From: Nakaseomyces glabratus
Lineage: Eukaryota > Ascomycota > Saccharomycetes > Saccharomycetales > Saccharomycetaceae
DNA length: 64,000 nt
Reading direction: 5' to 3'
NCBI RefSeq assembly: GCF_010111755.1
Contig: NC_088951.1
Location: 372,001-436,000, forward strand
Shown here: piece by piece, positions 29,715 through 39,550 of the stretch
How positions within the stretch are numbered: the first letter of the stretch is position 1
How the letters are laid out: each line of letters begins with the position of its first letter
Notes under the pieces: model-generated
What the model was told of the DNA's origin: nothing
Database searches by the model: none
The model's input: only the letters and a program-made list of their open reading frames with translations
Position numbers and translations under genes: made by a program

Positions 29715-30152
29715 GCCTTGATGTGAAGTGAGTGAAACTGCTGTTCTTAACCTTGTATGCATACTTCCTCCTGGGAATTATCCCAAAAAAAATTGGAAAT
29801 TATACTTCTATTACTTCCCTGTTTTTAAATATTCTATTTAAAGCTGTTTTTATAGCACTATGTCGTGTCATGATTAATGATAATATTCGAATACACTGAA
29901 AATATCTAATTGCCCTTTATATTTGTACTTATGTATAATATCCCCAATGTCTAGTCATTCTAATTAGTGATTCATGTGTTAGATAATAAAAAAGATATAA
30001 CTCCTACCTTTACGAAAATATCAATATTGCTATAATTTACCTTGTATGCCTGATCCTAATGATTGCAACAAAAATGAACAACTATTAGTTCTTTGCTTGA
30101 TCAGATCGTGACCTAAACATAAATAAAGTAAAAAAAAAAAGGAAAAAAAAAT
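29715..30152. other. POX1 3' flank to tRNA-His
   Basis: About 440 bases of AT-rich DNA with oligo-A runs next to the tRNA 3' end (30132-30150), which serve as the Pol III terminator on the minus strand. No gene is visible. Confidence 0.5.
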
Positions 30153-30224
30153 TGCCATTTCCTAGAATCGAACCAGGGTTTCATCGGCCACAACGATGTG
30201 TACTAACCACTATACTAAAATGGC
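30153..30224 (-). tRNA. tRNA-His (anticodon GTG)
   Basis: The minus strand reads a 72-nt cloverleaf starting GCCATTTTAG and ending AAATGGCA, with loop TTGTGGC giving anticodon GTG and the B box GGTTCGATTCT. The acceptor ends before position -1; the essential G-1 is added after transcription by Thg1. No intron. Confidence 0.97.
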
Positions 30225-30503
30225 ATATTAAATGAACTTGTTAAGGATAATTGAGATCTTGTCCATATTCTCTTGTTCATTACTTTAAGAGATTCAAGCC
30301 ATTGGGCTGATTATATCAGTCTATTCTTTACAATTTTAGCAAAGTAAAGTTAGTTGTTGGAATTATTAGACCAAGCACTTCAGATTGACTCTAGAGAAGT
30401 GATATAAATCAAATAATAAAAAAATGCAATTTTGAAATAAGCTACATAAAGCAGTTTATATTATCTACATGGTTGAAATGATGCTAGTATTGATTTACTT
30501 TAT

Positions 30504-31049
30504 CTATTTTCTGAAAAAAATCTGTGAATCGTCCTCAGACCATAGCTTTCTGACTAGATCTACCACACCGTTATTGCTGGTCTCTAATTCATATATACCA
30601 AATAGACCGAACCCAGTGGCACTATACAACAAATATATGGCCAATTTGTGAAGTCTCTTGAACTTTTCCTTCGGTATATAATCAAGGATTAGGCTTGTGA
30701 AATGGTAGTGAGTGGAGAATAGGAATAGTGAACTAATAGTAAAGTCTAGCATTGGGTGCACTTCACCAGTGTAAATCACAGATCCAAATGTTCCCACAGT
30801 AAGCGGTAGCAAAGTGTAGTTGATGTATTTATGATAATCATTTTGGAACGAGTCTTCAGGTTGTGTGGGTTGTTCACACTTATACATTTGTGGACCTTTC
30901 ATCTCTGCGCTCAATTCCTTATCATGGGTCTCTGTAGTGCGAGGCGCATCTTTGGCAGACGAAACAACAGAATTAAACCTCACATGCGAAATACAACGCC
31001 GTAGGTAAACGTTGGCATTGCGTGGCCCCATCAAACCTAATCTCATCAT
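30504..31049 (-). CDS. Succinate dehydrogenase membrane-anchor subunit, Sdh4/Shh4 type
   Basis: A 181-residue inner-membrane protein. Residues 1-30 (MMRLGLMG, arginines, RRC) look like a mitochondrial presequence. Three membrane segments follow in the C-terminal half. The family pattern is visible in LDYIPKEKFKRLHK, with the Asp-Tyr associated with quinone binding and a helix His. The ending GFGLFGIYELETSNNGVVDLVRKLW matches Sdh4. Sdh4 with Sdh3 anchors complex II and binds ubiquinone. It could be SDH4 or its duplicate SHH4; neither neighbour decides. I chose the paired ATGs at 31049. An in-frame ATG at 31184 would add 45 residues and bury the presequence. Confidence 0.8.
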   Translation of the reverse strand: MMRLGLMGPRNANVYLRRCISHVRFNSVVSSAKDAPRTTETHDKELSAEMKGPQMYKCEQPTQPEDSFQNDYHKYINYTLLPLTVGTFGSVIYTGEVHPMLDFTISSLFLFSTHYHFTSLILDYIPKEKFKRLHKLAIYLLYSATGFGLFGIYELETSNNGVVDLVRKLWSEDDSQIFFRK

Positions 31050-31505
31050 AGTTCTTTCTCTCTTGTTGTGTATTATATTTCTTCCAGAATAAAAGTCACG
31101 ATCTCCTAGACGATCGTGTAACAGACAGTTAAGATAGCTTGTTGAGGATACCTGCCACTTGACAATTGTATCGTCGCCTCCCATTCTATACCTACAATAT
31201 ACTCCTGACTCACACTACCACTAATTGATTCTTCTCATCGGTACTTCATCTGATCATTGCGCATATCACTATATACAAATAACATAATCACATGATATAA
31301 CCGTATAAGAGAATCACTCGTGTTTTGACTGTTGCCAGATCGGCGGTTAAATTCTGTTCTTGTTTGAAGAAGATATGTCATTGCGTTCATAGCTAGAATA
31401 TAGAATAAAAATTATATTATTAGGGTAATAGTATTGCTGAGCAAAGTAGAGCTGGGCAAATTAGAGCTGGGCAAAGTAGAGCTGCGAATAGGGGATTTTT
31501 AGACC
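31050..31505. other. Divergent SDH4-type/CST26-type promoter
   Basis: A 456-base divergent promoter. It contains ATCACATG at 31287-31294 and three copies of a 15-base minisatellite at 31436-31480, ending 25 bases before the acyltransferase ATG. Confidence 0.55.
31436..31480 (+). repeat. 15-bp minisatellite, three copies, before CST26-like gene
   Basis: Units at 31436-31450, 31451-31465 and 31466-31480 follow GCTGRGCAAAKTAGA. The second differs from the third at one base and the first from the third at one base. A fourth partial GCTG follows. It lies directly in the probable 5' leader. Confidence 0.9.
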
Positions 31506-32918
31506 ATGGGTTTCGTTACCTTTGTGGAGAGTTACGTCGTTGGGTCTTCTCAGGACATCAGCACATGGTGGTATACTGATTGGATAGTTGTTGGCTGGAA
31601 GGCTGCTATTATTGGTGCGTACTTAGGAATACATACTCTATTGACCATGACCAGGTTGGTGCTTCAGACCATAATACTTACACCACTATTCCTGAGGTGT
31701 TATTCAATATACCGGCGGTTTTGGTGGCATGTTCCCTTTTTTGGACCGATACTGCTTGAGGCTGGCTCCTATTGTCTTACTAGCATACCCAGAGTGATTA
31801 ATCCGACATTGAGTCTGATTTGCGAAATAATTGAGATTATATTCCAAATACATGTCACTGAACTGATGTTTGGACACGAGAAGGAATCAGTAAGGATTGT
31901 TTATGGAGAAGATTGCGCTGAGGTGGATCTCTTTGACGAGGAGAATCAACTTATGACAACACTTGTACTGAGTAATCACAGATCATTAGTCGATTATCTT
32001 TTGATTCAACATTTGTTGATGAAAGGTGCTAAACAGCACACTACACTTAGAAAGAAAGATGTCATTTATAATTACTTTAAACAACGGATTCTTAAGGGAA
32101 TGCAAGTACAATTTCTTAGTTGGGGTCAAATAGTTAAGTTCCCGACCCTTTTGTTTGGCTTCAATGTCATAAACTCAGATGAGAATTGCTTTGTACCCAG
32201 TGATGACTTAGAGACGTTCTTGAAATCTACTAATCAGTGTATGGTCCACTTCCCCGAAACCAACATACTAACGACGGAACTTTTTTTAGTACAGAGAAGT
32301 ATAAATTCGAGCAAAACATTTGCTGTAAAATATAACAACTTATTGAATCCAAGATTCAAAACATTCGTTAATGTGATTGATTGCTTTGCAAAATGTACTG
32401 AGATTCCCAGGTTACCACATATACCTATCGTTACTGAAACAAAAAAGTTCATCAATAAAAAATTGGATGATATTATAACAAATTCAAATGGTGATGTTCA
32501 ACAAAACGCTGTTGTTACGCATATAATTGCGCATTCAGATGTGAAGTCTAATCAAGAATCAAAACCCCACAAAACCAAGAAACAACATCGAGTAAGGATA
32601 AATTCACACATCTATGATATCACCATTGTGTATTTAAGAGTTAAGTATGTGACCAATGTTCATGATCATATAGATGGAAGCATAGTACCTCGAAGCGGCT
32701 ACCAGCTTGACGAAATAGCTCCATCATTACTAGAATTTCTTAGACCAGACTCTAAAGTTGATAGAGATCCTATTATCACCTACGTGAATATCAAAAGGTT
32801 TGACACAGATGCTATACTATGTTTGAAAGATCGACATCTCGAAAAATGGTTAGAAGACATTTGGAAGCAGAAGGATCTCGAAATTTCAAAAGTCATAGAA
32901 AAAATAACGGTAAATTAA
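31506..32918 (+). CDS. CST26: Membrane acyltransferase, Cst26/YDR018C family
   Basis: A 470-residue PlsC/LPLAT-type acyltransferase, longer than S. cerevisiae Cst26 (about 397). Hydrophobic segments occur near the N terminus (about 30-60 and 75-105). The catalytic HX4D motif is present as NHRSLVD at about 157-163. Motif III, usually FPEGTN in this family, reads FPETN near 249-253: the glycine is missing. Later PRFKTF corresponds to the conserved PR block. Cst26/Psi1 incorporates stearate into phosphatidylinositol at the ER. An inserted hydrophilic region (about 320-370) adds length. Orthology with CST26 versus its duplicate YDR018C cannot be settled here, so the symbol is tentative. Confidence 0.7.
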   Translation: MGFVTFVESYVVGSSQDISTWWYTDWIVVGWKAAIIGAYLGIHTLLTMTRLVLQTIILTPLFLRCYSIYRRFWWHVPFFGPILLEAGSYCLTSIPRVINPTLSLICEIIEIIFQIHVTELMFGHEKESVRIVYGEDCAEVDLFDEENQLMTTLVLSNHRSLVDYLLIQHLLMKGAKQHTTLRKKDVIYNYFKQRILKGMQVQFLSWGQIVKFPTLLFGFNVINSDENCFVPSDDLETFLKSTNQCMVHFPETNILTTELFLVQRSINSSKTFAVKYNNLLNPRFKTFVNVIDCFAKCTEIPRLPHIPIVTETKKFINKKLDDIITNSNGDVQQNAVVTHIIAHSDVKSNQESKPHKTKKQHRVRINSHIYDITIVYLRVKYVTNVHDHIDGSIVPRSGYQLDEIAPSLLEFLRPDSKVDRDPIITYVNIKRFDTDAILCLKDRHLEKWLEDIWKQKDLEISKVIEKITVN

Positions 32919-33334
32919 CAAAAACACTTTACTGATAAAAAATTAACGTGGTCCAAAAATTTAGCCTTATCATAGCACTTGATTCAGTCATATGTAAGGT
33001 AAATCATATATGATTCAAGTACCATGACCTTCTTGGTTTTCATGGTGAAATTTTCATTTCGCGATGACCGAAGACCTGAAACCGGAAAAATTGTAAACAA
33101 ACGCAAAAATATGAATAAGATGAGACAGTTAACCAAGAAGAATGTAGCTATAATTGAAATACACACGTCCTCTTTAAAGAACAAAGTTTTAGAGTAAATT
33201 ACACATTAGAAATATTTTAACCTGTTAAAAATATTTAAATCGACCTTTCTCACATAACATATCTTTACTAATATTGATAGCTGACGGTCAGATTGAAGTA
33301 CTCGAGAAACCGAATCGCGCACAGGCAAGCAATC
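32919..33334. other. CST26-like 3' flank and RAX1 promoter
   Basis: About 415 bases, AT-rich, no feature beyond A/T tracts. Confidence 0.45.
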
Positions 33335-34765
33335 ATGCCCTCAACTGCAATTGATTTTGACCAAATACAACATCAACGTCTACCTACATTATATGAGGTA
33401 TTTATACTGAAGACAGAGCCCCCTGTGGATTTGTGGTCTTTTTACACATACCTCTCTCAATTCCCATATGCAATTAACTACTTAGACTTTTGGATTGATC
33501 TTATGGCACACATCAGACTCTGTAAAGATTATGTCTCTACAGTAAGGCAATCAGTAGTTCAGGGGTCTGCTTTGGAAGAATTCCGGAACTTAGATGAAAG
33601 AAGTAATGTTAACAGACATATGAACAACGATGAAGATGCATCAGTGACAACCTCAATCCTAATGAATACGTTATTATCAGAGGGATATTTAGATTTTGAG
33701 AACCCTGAAAAGGTTTCTCAGTTTTTGCAAGGGAATACTCACACATCCCCGATGGTAACTCGGATGATACAAGATTGGAAATTACATAATGAAAGAAACT
33801 CTGTTGCAGCGACAAGTCACCTACAGTCAACTCAAGCTGGTATAGACATTTCAAGAAAAGAAAGTATGCAAAGTGTATCAGCTATTGTTGATGAATTTTT
33901 GAAAAGACAATCTCAGCTAGGAGAAAAGGGAAATATTACTACAAAGCAACTATACAACAATGCCCAGCAAATATGTAACACCTACCTAATGTCTCAGCAA
34001 CATAGTCCAAGATACTTAGCTAACATCCCCGACGATCTTAAAAACCAGGTTATCCACAACTTTAAGGCTAATAGGCGACATGACCCAGAGGTGTTTAGAG
34101 AGCTTAAGGAAGTGACATACCAATTTTTGGAGACAGATTGTTTCCCCAAGTTTCTAAAAGAGGTAGCATTGCATAATATCCATGATGAGCTTTCTGATTG
34201 GAGATTCCATCCCTCGAATAAAAACCCACACAGAACATCTTCACCTTCTGGTAGTAAAGAAAATCTCAACGGTCACAAACAATTGATGCAAAATCACATA
34301 TCTTGGTCACCATTTTCAACATACACTTCGTTAAGTAGAGTTCTATTTGGATGCATGTGGATGGGCATAGGATTTTGGATTGGTTATGTGCTCATATTTC
34401 TACACTACAGCAGAGCAATTAGAGTCACCACTGTAGTACCATTTGGACTGGGCTGTTACTATATAGTCTGTGGCATTTATCAAGTTGATATCATATATTC
34501 CTGGTTTGGGCTGACCCAAAGATTAATGTACAGTCATAAAAAAGGCAATATAGAAGAAGGAAGACAAGTCTATGGAGCAACATATAATGACGATGTTCCT
34601 CTCATATTCACCTTACTTGGTGGTAAATCTAGACTGATACATATAGAACATCCATTTATCAAAAAAATCCTCTATAAAAGAGGTCTCTGGTGTCTAACAT
34701 TGGTAGTTATCTTTACGGCAATATTCACTGTAATATTTTGCTGCGTTCCTGGCCGTAGATTATAA
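33335..34765 (+). CDS. RAX1: Rax1, bipolar bud-site landmark membrane protein
   Basis: A 476-residue protein with an RGS-like domain over about residues 10-290 (LPTLYEVFILKTEPPVDLW at the start; TDCFPKFLKEVALHNIHDEL at its end). A cluster of four hydrophobic segments follows in the last 170 residues. Rax1 works with Rax2 as a persistent cortical marker for bipolar budding at previous division sites. I chose the ATG at 33335 (MPSTAIDFDQ). The frame stays open 14 codons upstream but without an ATG. S. cerevisiae RAX1 is YOR301W, so its neighbours here are not conserved. Confidence 0.9.
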   Translation: MPSTAIDFDQIQHQRLPTLYEVFILKTEPPVDLWSFYTYLSQFPYAINYLDFWIDLMAHIRLCKDYVSTVRQSVVQGSALEEFRNLDERSNVNRHMNNDEDASVTTSILMNTLLSEGYLDFENPEKVSQFLQGNTHTSPMVTRMIQDWKLHNERNSVAATSHLQSTQAGIDISRKESMQSVSAIVDEFLKRQSQLGEKGNITTKQLYNNAQQICNTYLMSQQHSPRYLANIPDDLKNQVIHNFKANRRHDPEVFRELKEVTYQFLETDCFPKFLKEVALHNIHDELSDWRFHPSNKNPHRTSSPSGSKENLNGHKQLMQNHISWSPFSTYTSLSRVLFGCMWMGIGFWIGYVLIFLHYSRAIRVTTVVPFGLGCYYIVCGIYQVDIIYSWFGLTQRLMYSHKKGNIEEGRQVYGATYNDDVPLIFTLLGGKSRLIHIEHPFIKKILYKRGLWCLTLVVIFTAIFTVIFCCVPGRRL

Positions 34766-34915
34766 AAACCGATACATAACTAAATAATTAATAAAGACAT
34801 CATGCATTTCCATCAATTAAAAATCAAAAAGTTTGACAAAGGAGCCTATTATTCCTTAGTATGATACTCCATGAATCATTATGAGATGTAGGCAAATACA
34901 AAAAAAAAAATAAAT

Positions 34916-34987
34916 CTCCGCGACGGGGAATTGAACCCCGATCTGGCACGCGACAAGCGCCCATTCTGACCATTAAACTATCGCGGA
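34916..34987 (-). tRNA. tRNA-Asp (anticodon GTC)
   Basis: The minus strand reads a 72-nt cloverleaf starting TCCGCGATAG and ending CGCGGAG, with loop TTGTCGC (anticodon GTC) and B box GGTTCAATTCC. No intron. A run of ten A residues at 34901-34910 gives the Pol III terminator on the minus strand. Confidence 0.97.
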
Positions 34988-35569
34988 TTGGTGATTTGTT
35001 GAAAAAGTTACAACATTGTGACATCATGTTATTTAGAATATGTCAGATGATATACCAGCATACGTTCGATTACGTAGCAAATAGCAATCGATTGTGTGTA
35101 CATATTATATACATTGTTATATGCAATGAGCACTTTCTTACCAGCAGTTCAAACTATAAATGAATACTAGAGTGTAATTTCATATTGAGAAAATCATGTA
35201 GACTGTATATTCATCATTATCATGCAACCCGCTATATCAGGAATATCATCAAAGCATACAATATCAAAGTTCTGGATCTCGATTTTGAAATATAGTTATA
35301 TCTCTGTATGATCTTTTGGAGATAAAGTTAAATAGTATGAAAGCTGCTCGAAAAATGATAATATTTCCGGAACTATTTAAGTTAAATTTCAAATACAGTA
35401 GATGTCATATTAATTTTTAGAAGAGACTTCTTGTTACAAAAATTATTGTTCGTATATGTCTGATAAGTCAATAAAGTAGTTGGTATATGATACAATGCCT
35501 GCAGATAACAGTTGGATTTCAAAAAAACTCATTTACAGAAGCTCCACTAGAATGATCAGTAGAGAACAT
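34988..35569. other. tRNA-Asp upstream region and epsin 3' flank
   Basis: About 580 bases of AT-rich DNA. No LTR, ORF or RNA gene is recognisable. Confidence 0.45.
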
Positions 35570-37102
35570 CTACAAGTCTATCAAACTGACACCTTGATCT
35601 GGTGTAGCAAATTGTTGCTGTTGTTGCTGTTGATATTGTTGTGGTTGCTGCTGATACTGGTAGTTTTGTTGTTGATTATAATTGTAATTCTGTTGTGGCT
35701 GCTGCTGCTGCTGCTGTTGTTGTTGTTGCTGCTGTTGTTGCTGCTGTTGCTGATTACCGAATCCATAACCAGTATGTGATGGTACAATATTGGTGCTGGG
35801 TAGACCAGTGTATTGACTAGATAAGAATGGATTATTCTTAGGTTCATTGGTAACTTGCTTATAACCAGTACCTTGAGAATTGATGAAAGTGCCTGTTTTA
35901 GTGTGTTGCGCTGGAATACGAGCCTCACCTGTGTTACCAAAAGTATCTATACCTGTACCGGATGCTAGTAAGTTGTTCAATTCGCTATACTTATCTGAGA
36001 TGGATTGGTTGCCTGTCCTAGTTTTCTGTAATGGTTGCTGCTGAGGTTGCTGCTGTTGTGGTTGTGGTGAAGGAGCAGGCTTTGGTTGTAAATCTGGCAA
36101 CAGTGCGTTATTTGCACTGGTGTTATTATTGTTGCTTATGTTATCTCTGGAAAATGGATTGTTAGACCCAGTAGCCAAAGTTGGTTGTTGCAATTGTAAC
36201 TGTTGCATTTGATCGTAGTAAAGCTGTTGTTGCTGCTGTTGCAATAATGCTGCTTGTTGCTGTTGTTGGGCCAGTAGCACAGCTTGTTGTTGTTGGGCCA
36301 ATAATGCAGCCTGTTGTTCCTGGTATTGATAATACTCTTCTGGAGATATAGGGTTGCCAAAGATGTCGTAATACACATTTTGCTGTTGCTGCTGTGCCTG
36401 CAACTCTTGCATTCTCTGCATGTCCTGCAATTTTTTCAATTCCTCTTCCTCTTTGCTCAGTTGCAAAGCTGCCAAGAGATCGGGGTCCTGGTTCTCGTAC
36501 TGGGCTTGCTCTCTTCTGCGGGCCTCTTCTTCCTCCGCGGTCATCCGAGACTCCTCCAGAGCCTTCTGCAAGTCATCGTCGTAGGCGTTACGGTAAGAGG
36601 TGGATCTAGAGCGTGATCTGCGTCTTCTCCGCTTGGCATCGCCGTTACGTCTGTTGGCCCTATTCAAAGCCCGCTCCTCCCTGAGTCTCTCGTCATCGGT
36701 CAGCAAGGAGGTCAGCTCCTTGGCCTTCACTCTGATGATCTGGCCCTCGTCGGAACCGCTCACTTCGTCCTCATGTCTGAACTCCCTCAGCGTCTTGATG
36801 ATGTACAGGTTCTCCTTGCACCACAGCACACAGTTCTCCGACCCAAACCGCACCAGGTAGTCCAGCACCGTCAGCGACTTCGCAACGTGCCTCCAGTACT
36901 TACCCTTGTCGTTCAACCGCTTGTCCAGCATGTCCATGATCTCAAAGAACTCAACAGTGTCATACGTCTTGTCCGCAAGGTCCTCCAACACCCCGACGCT
37001 CGGAGACGTAGAATCATTCGCCGTAGCATCCCGCACCATCACCTGCGTGCTGGAGTAACCCTTCACCATGTTCTTCGCAGAACGAACCAACTGACTTGGC
37101 AT
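35570..37102 (-). CDS. ENT2: Epsin, Ent1/Ent2 type
   Basis: A 510-residue endocytic adaptor. The ENTH domain occupies about 1-150 (SAKNMVKGYSSTQVMVRDAT, YWRHVAKSLTVLDYL) and binds PtdIns(4,5)P2. Two ubiquitin-interacting motifs follow at about 175-190 (DDDLQKALEES) and 206-221 (DPDLLAALQLS). Two NPF motifs (NPFSRDN, NPFLSSQ) bind EH-domain proteins Ede1/Pan1. The protein ends with the clathrin box SLIDL. The middle and end are polyglutamine-rich. Position next to HMX1, COX24 and MSS51 is that of ENT2. I chose the ATG at 37102; an upstream ATG at 37219 would read through a hexamer repeat as Lys-Thr/Lys-Ile, which is implausible. Confidence 0.93.
   Translation of the reverse strand: MPSQLVRSAKNMVKGYSSTQVMVRDATANDSTSPSVGVLEDLADKTYDTVEFFEIMDMLDKRLNDKGKYWRHVAKSLTVLDYLVRFGSENCVLWCKENLYIIKTLREFRHEDEVSGSDEGQIIRVKAKELTSLLTDDERLREERALNRANRRNGDAKRRRRRSRSRSTSYRNAYDDDLQKALEESRMTAEEEEARRREQAQYENQDPDLLAALQLSKEEEELKKLQDMQRMQELQAQQQQQNVYYDIFGNPISPEEYYQYQEQQAALLAQQQQAVLLAQQQQQAALLQQQQQQLYYDQMQQLQLQQPTLATGSNNPFSRDNISNNNNTSANNALLPDLQPKPAPSPQPQQQQPQQQPLQKTRTGNQSISDKYSELNNLLASGTGIDTFGNTGEARIPAQHTKTGTFINSQGTGYKQVTNEPKNNPFLSSQYTGLPSTNIVPSHTGYGFGNQQQQQQQQQQQQQQQQQQPQQNYNYNQQQNYQYQQQPQQYQQQQQQQFATPDQGVSLIDL
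35697..35753 (-). repeat. CAG/CAA trinucleotide tract in epsin
   Basis: CTG and TTG triplets on the plus strand code for a run of about 18 glutamines near the epsin C terminus. Shorter Q tracts recur at 36045-36060 and 36217-36300. Tract length is likely polymorphic. Confidence 0.85.
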
Positions 37103-37108
37103 CTTTAT

Positions 37109-37162
37109 CTTAATCTTAATCTTAGTCTTGGTCTTGGTCTTGGTCTTGGTCTTGCTCTTGGT
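37109..37162 (-). repeat. Hexamer array in the epsin 5' leader
   Basis: Nine tandem hexamers on the plus strand, CTTAAT x2, CTTAGT, CTTGGT x4, CTTGCT and CTTGGT, begin 7 bases from the start codon. On the coding strand this is a purine-rich AAGACC/AAGATT leader. Confidence 0.92.
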
Positions 37163-37248
37163 ATTAGTCCAAGGTCTTGAAGTATGATCATGCTCTTTTA
37201 TACTCCCCCCCTTTAGCAAATTTTCATTTCCAACGACCGAAAGTATAA

Positions 37249-37677
<429 letters not shown>

Positions 37678-37866
37678 TCCCCCCGGAAGAGCAGTGCCCC
37701 CCCGACAGTTTCAGATCAAGCAAACCCACTTGCCCTCCAGGGCAGCGGTACGTCAATATTCCCACAGTTCCAGGCATGGGTTCATTCCAAAACAAAACAT
37801 GTACATATCAATTCTCTATGCAAGTATATAAGTCAAATACAAAAACAATTACAACGAGCGAGTTAG

Positions 37867-38805
37867 CTATCTGTATACAATGCGGTAGAGCACGAGCAAT
37901 GCGAGGAGCACGAGCACTGCGTAGACGAGCTGCTGGTGGCTCCTGTCCTTGTTGTAGAACTTGAGCTCCTCGAAGACATACTGCAGCAGGTCGAGCTTGT
38001 TGTTGGTGAGGGCCTCTTTGTTCAGCTGGCCGATCTCCTGGATGATGTCCATGTTCCTCTCGAAGATGCGCTTGGCGACGTCGATGATCTCGAGCTTGTC
38101 GTTCTCCGCCAGTGCCTCGCGGGTGGCCAGCTCGTAGTTCTTCTTGTACTGCCACTTCAGCTGGTTCTCGACGTCTACGCCTGCGTCGCTGAAGGTGAAG
38201 AAGTTGGTGCCCTTGCGGGCGAGCTCCTTCGAGGACAAGTGCTCGAACTTTGGGAACAAGCCAGTGTTCCTGTAGAGAGTGGACCTCATGACTTTACCGC
38301 CTGCGAATAAAGCGAGGTACATGACGTGGCAGTAGGCCAGCACTGTGACGGGGTTCTGGCGCACAGTCGCGTGCACCATGTCCACGAACCCTTGCAGCTG
38401 CGGTGGCAGCTGGTGGTCCACGAGCATGGCGTCGAGCTCCGTGGACGTCGGGTACTCCGGCGAGTATAGCAGCAGCAGGTCCTTGTATAGCTGCTCTGTG
38501 CGCCTGAACTCCGGCATCCAGAACTGCTTGACGATCTTGCTGGCGAGCAGCTTCTGGTCGGATACATCAGTGGCACCAGTGGCACCAGTGGCAGTGTCTA
38601 TGCTTAGCAGTGCGTCTATCTCTTGCTCGATGGCCTGGAAGACGTAGTAGAAGGCGAGGATCCCCTGGCGGTACAGCTTGCCGTGTCTCAGCGCCACTGC
38701 GAACCGCACGGACATGAACGCATCGATCTTGTTGTGGGCATCTCTGGTGTTGAAGTTGATCCTGTTGGCTAGGGCACCGATATCGGCGGGGGCGGGTACA
38801 GACAT
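37867..38805 (-). CDS. HMX1: Heme oxygenase Hmx1
   Basis: A 312-residue heme oxygenase of the HO-1 fold with a tail anchor. The proximal heme ligand is probably the histidine in NTRDAHNKID near residue 23. A C-terminal hydrophobic helix (about 293-309) places it in the ER membrane facing the cytosol. Hmx1 degrades heme to biliverdin, CO and iron, recycling iron during starvation. Four Aft1-type sites lie 140-240 bases upstream, fitting the known iron regulon. Composition is very GC-rich compared with most of the window. Order and strand relative to COX24 are inverted compared with S. cerevisiae. Confidence 0.95.
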   Translation of the reverse strand: MSVPAPADIGALANRINFNTRDAHNKIDAFMSVRFAVALRHGKLYRQGILAFYYVFQAIEQEIDALLSIDTATGATGATDVSDQKLLASKIVKQFWMPEFRRTEQLYKDLLLLYSPEYPTSTELDAMLVDHQLPPQLQGFVDMVHATVRQNPVTVLAYCHVMYLALFAGGKVMRSTLYRNTGLFPKFEHLSSKELARKGTNFFTFSDAGVDVENQLKWQYKKNYELATREALAENDKLEIIDVAKRIFERNMDIIQEIGQLNKEALTNNKLDLLQYVFEELKFYNKDRSHQQLVYAVLVLLALLVLYRIVYR

Positions 38806-38808
38806 TGG

Positions 38809-38838
38809 TATTTGTATTTGTATTTGTATTTCTATTGC
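38809..38838 (-). repeat. Hexamer array in the HMX1 5' leader
   Basis: Plus strand TATTTG x3, then TATTTC and TATTGC, starting 3 bases from the HMX1 ATG. The coding strand reads an ACAAAT-type leader. Confidence 0.85.
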
Positions 38839-38945
38839 AGTTTTGTAGCTTACGGTCTACAGCTTACGGTCTACAACTCACACACTACTCACCACTCACT
38901 TTATATATACAGTTCATATTTGGTTTTGGCTATATGTATGCTTAT

Positions 38946-39043
38946 TGCACCTCCGGACATACCGGGACCTAATATGCACCTTCGTGCACCCGGTAACTCC
39001 ACCCCCGTAGATCATCCACACAATGCAGTTGGAGATGGGTGCA
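38946..39043. promoter_or_regulatory. Cluster of four Aft1-type iron-response sites
   Basis: TGCACC at 38946-38951 and 38975-38980, TGCACCCG at 38985-38992, and GGGTGCA (reverse TGCACCC) at 39037-39043. The Aft1/Aft2 core is CACCC, with consensus near PyPuCACCCPu; two of the four match it fully. They lie 141-238 bases upstream of HMX1, a known Aft1 target. Confidence 0.7.
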
Positions 39044-39081
39044 AGACAGCACGTTATGGTGTAGTATAGTAGAGCATAATA

Positions 39082-39126
39082 TAGTATAGTATGGTATGGT
39101 TTACCATACCATACCATACTATACTA
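39082..39126. repeat. 19-bp inverted repeat with 7-base loop
   Basis: The arm 39082-39100 (ending ATGGTATGGT) is the exact reverse complement of 39108-39126, with TTACCAT between. A long CA-rich strand follows. It could extrude as a cruciform or form an RNA hairpin. Confidence 0.9.
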
Positions 39127-39305
39127 CACTAGACTAGACTACACCACACACACCACACACACAACACACAACACACACAACACAATATGGTGTATTCCGA
39201 TTCACTGCTATACTCCCTGATGGGGTGGATACTGGTGCAGTCTATAGCTATGGGACACGCAAGATAGGGTGTGAGTCTAGTGAGCTGGTACCACCTTTCG
39301 AAATA

Positions 39306-39406
39306 CCAGTGTAGAGTTATCTCAGTGTAGAGTTACATACCTCAATACAGAGCTACCCCGGTGTATAACATACACCTCAATGTAGAATCACCTCAATGCA
39401 GAGTTC
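39306..39406 (+). repeat. Degenerate 16-bp repeat, about five copies
   Basis: Related units such as CTCAGTGTAGAGTTAC (39321-39336), CTCAATACAGAGCTAC (39341-39356), CTCAATGTAGAATCAC (about 39376-39391) and CTCAATGCAGAGTTCC (about 39392-39407) recur with short spacers, and a partial copy precedes them at 39306. An old, diverged minisatellite. Confidence 0.75.
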
Positions 39407-39550
39407 CCGAGTTGAATGGCAAAACCGTCGATGCAGCCGTATCCCTGGGGGTTACCGCTCTGATAGTATACGACAGCAGACGTGATCACCGTTCCGTCAT
39501 GAGTTATAATATTATTTAATGTCATAATAAACGACAATTCGGACTTGAAT

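Noticed and set aside
30353..30420. TGTTGGAAT about 130 bases upstream of tRNA-His, like the start of a Ty1-type LTR
   Set aside because: The match is only nine bases, with no matching LTR 3' end, target duplication or further similarity.
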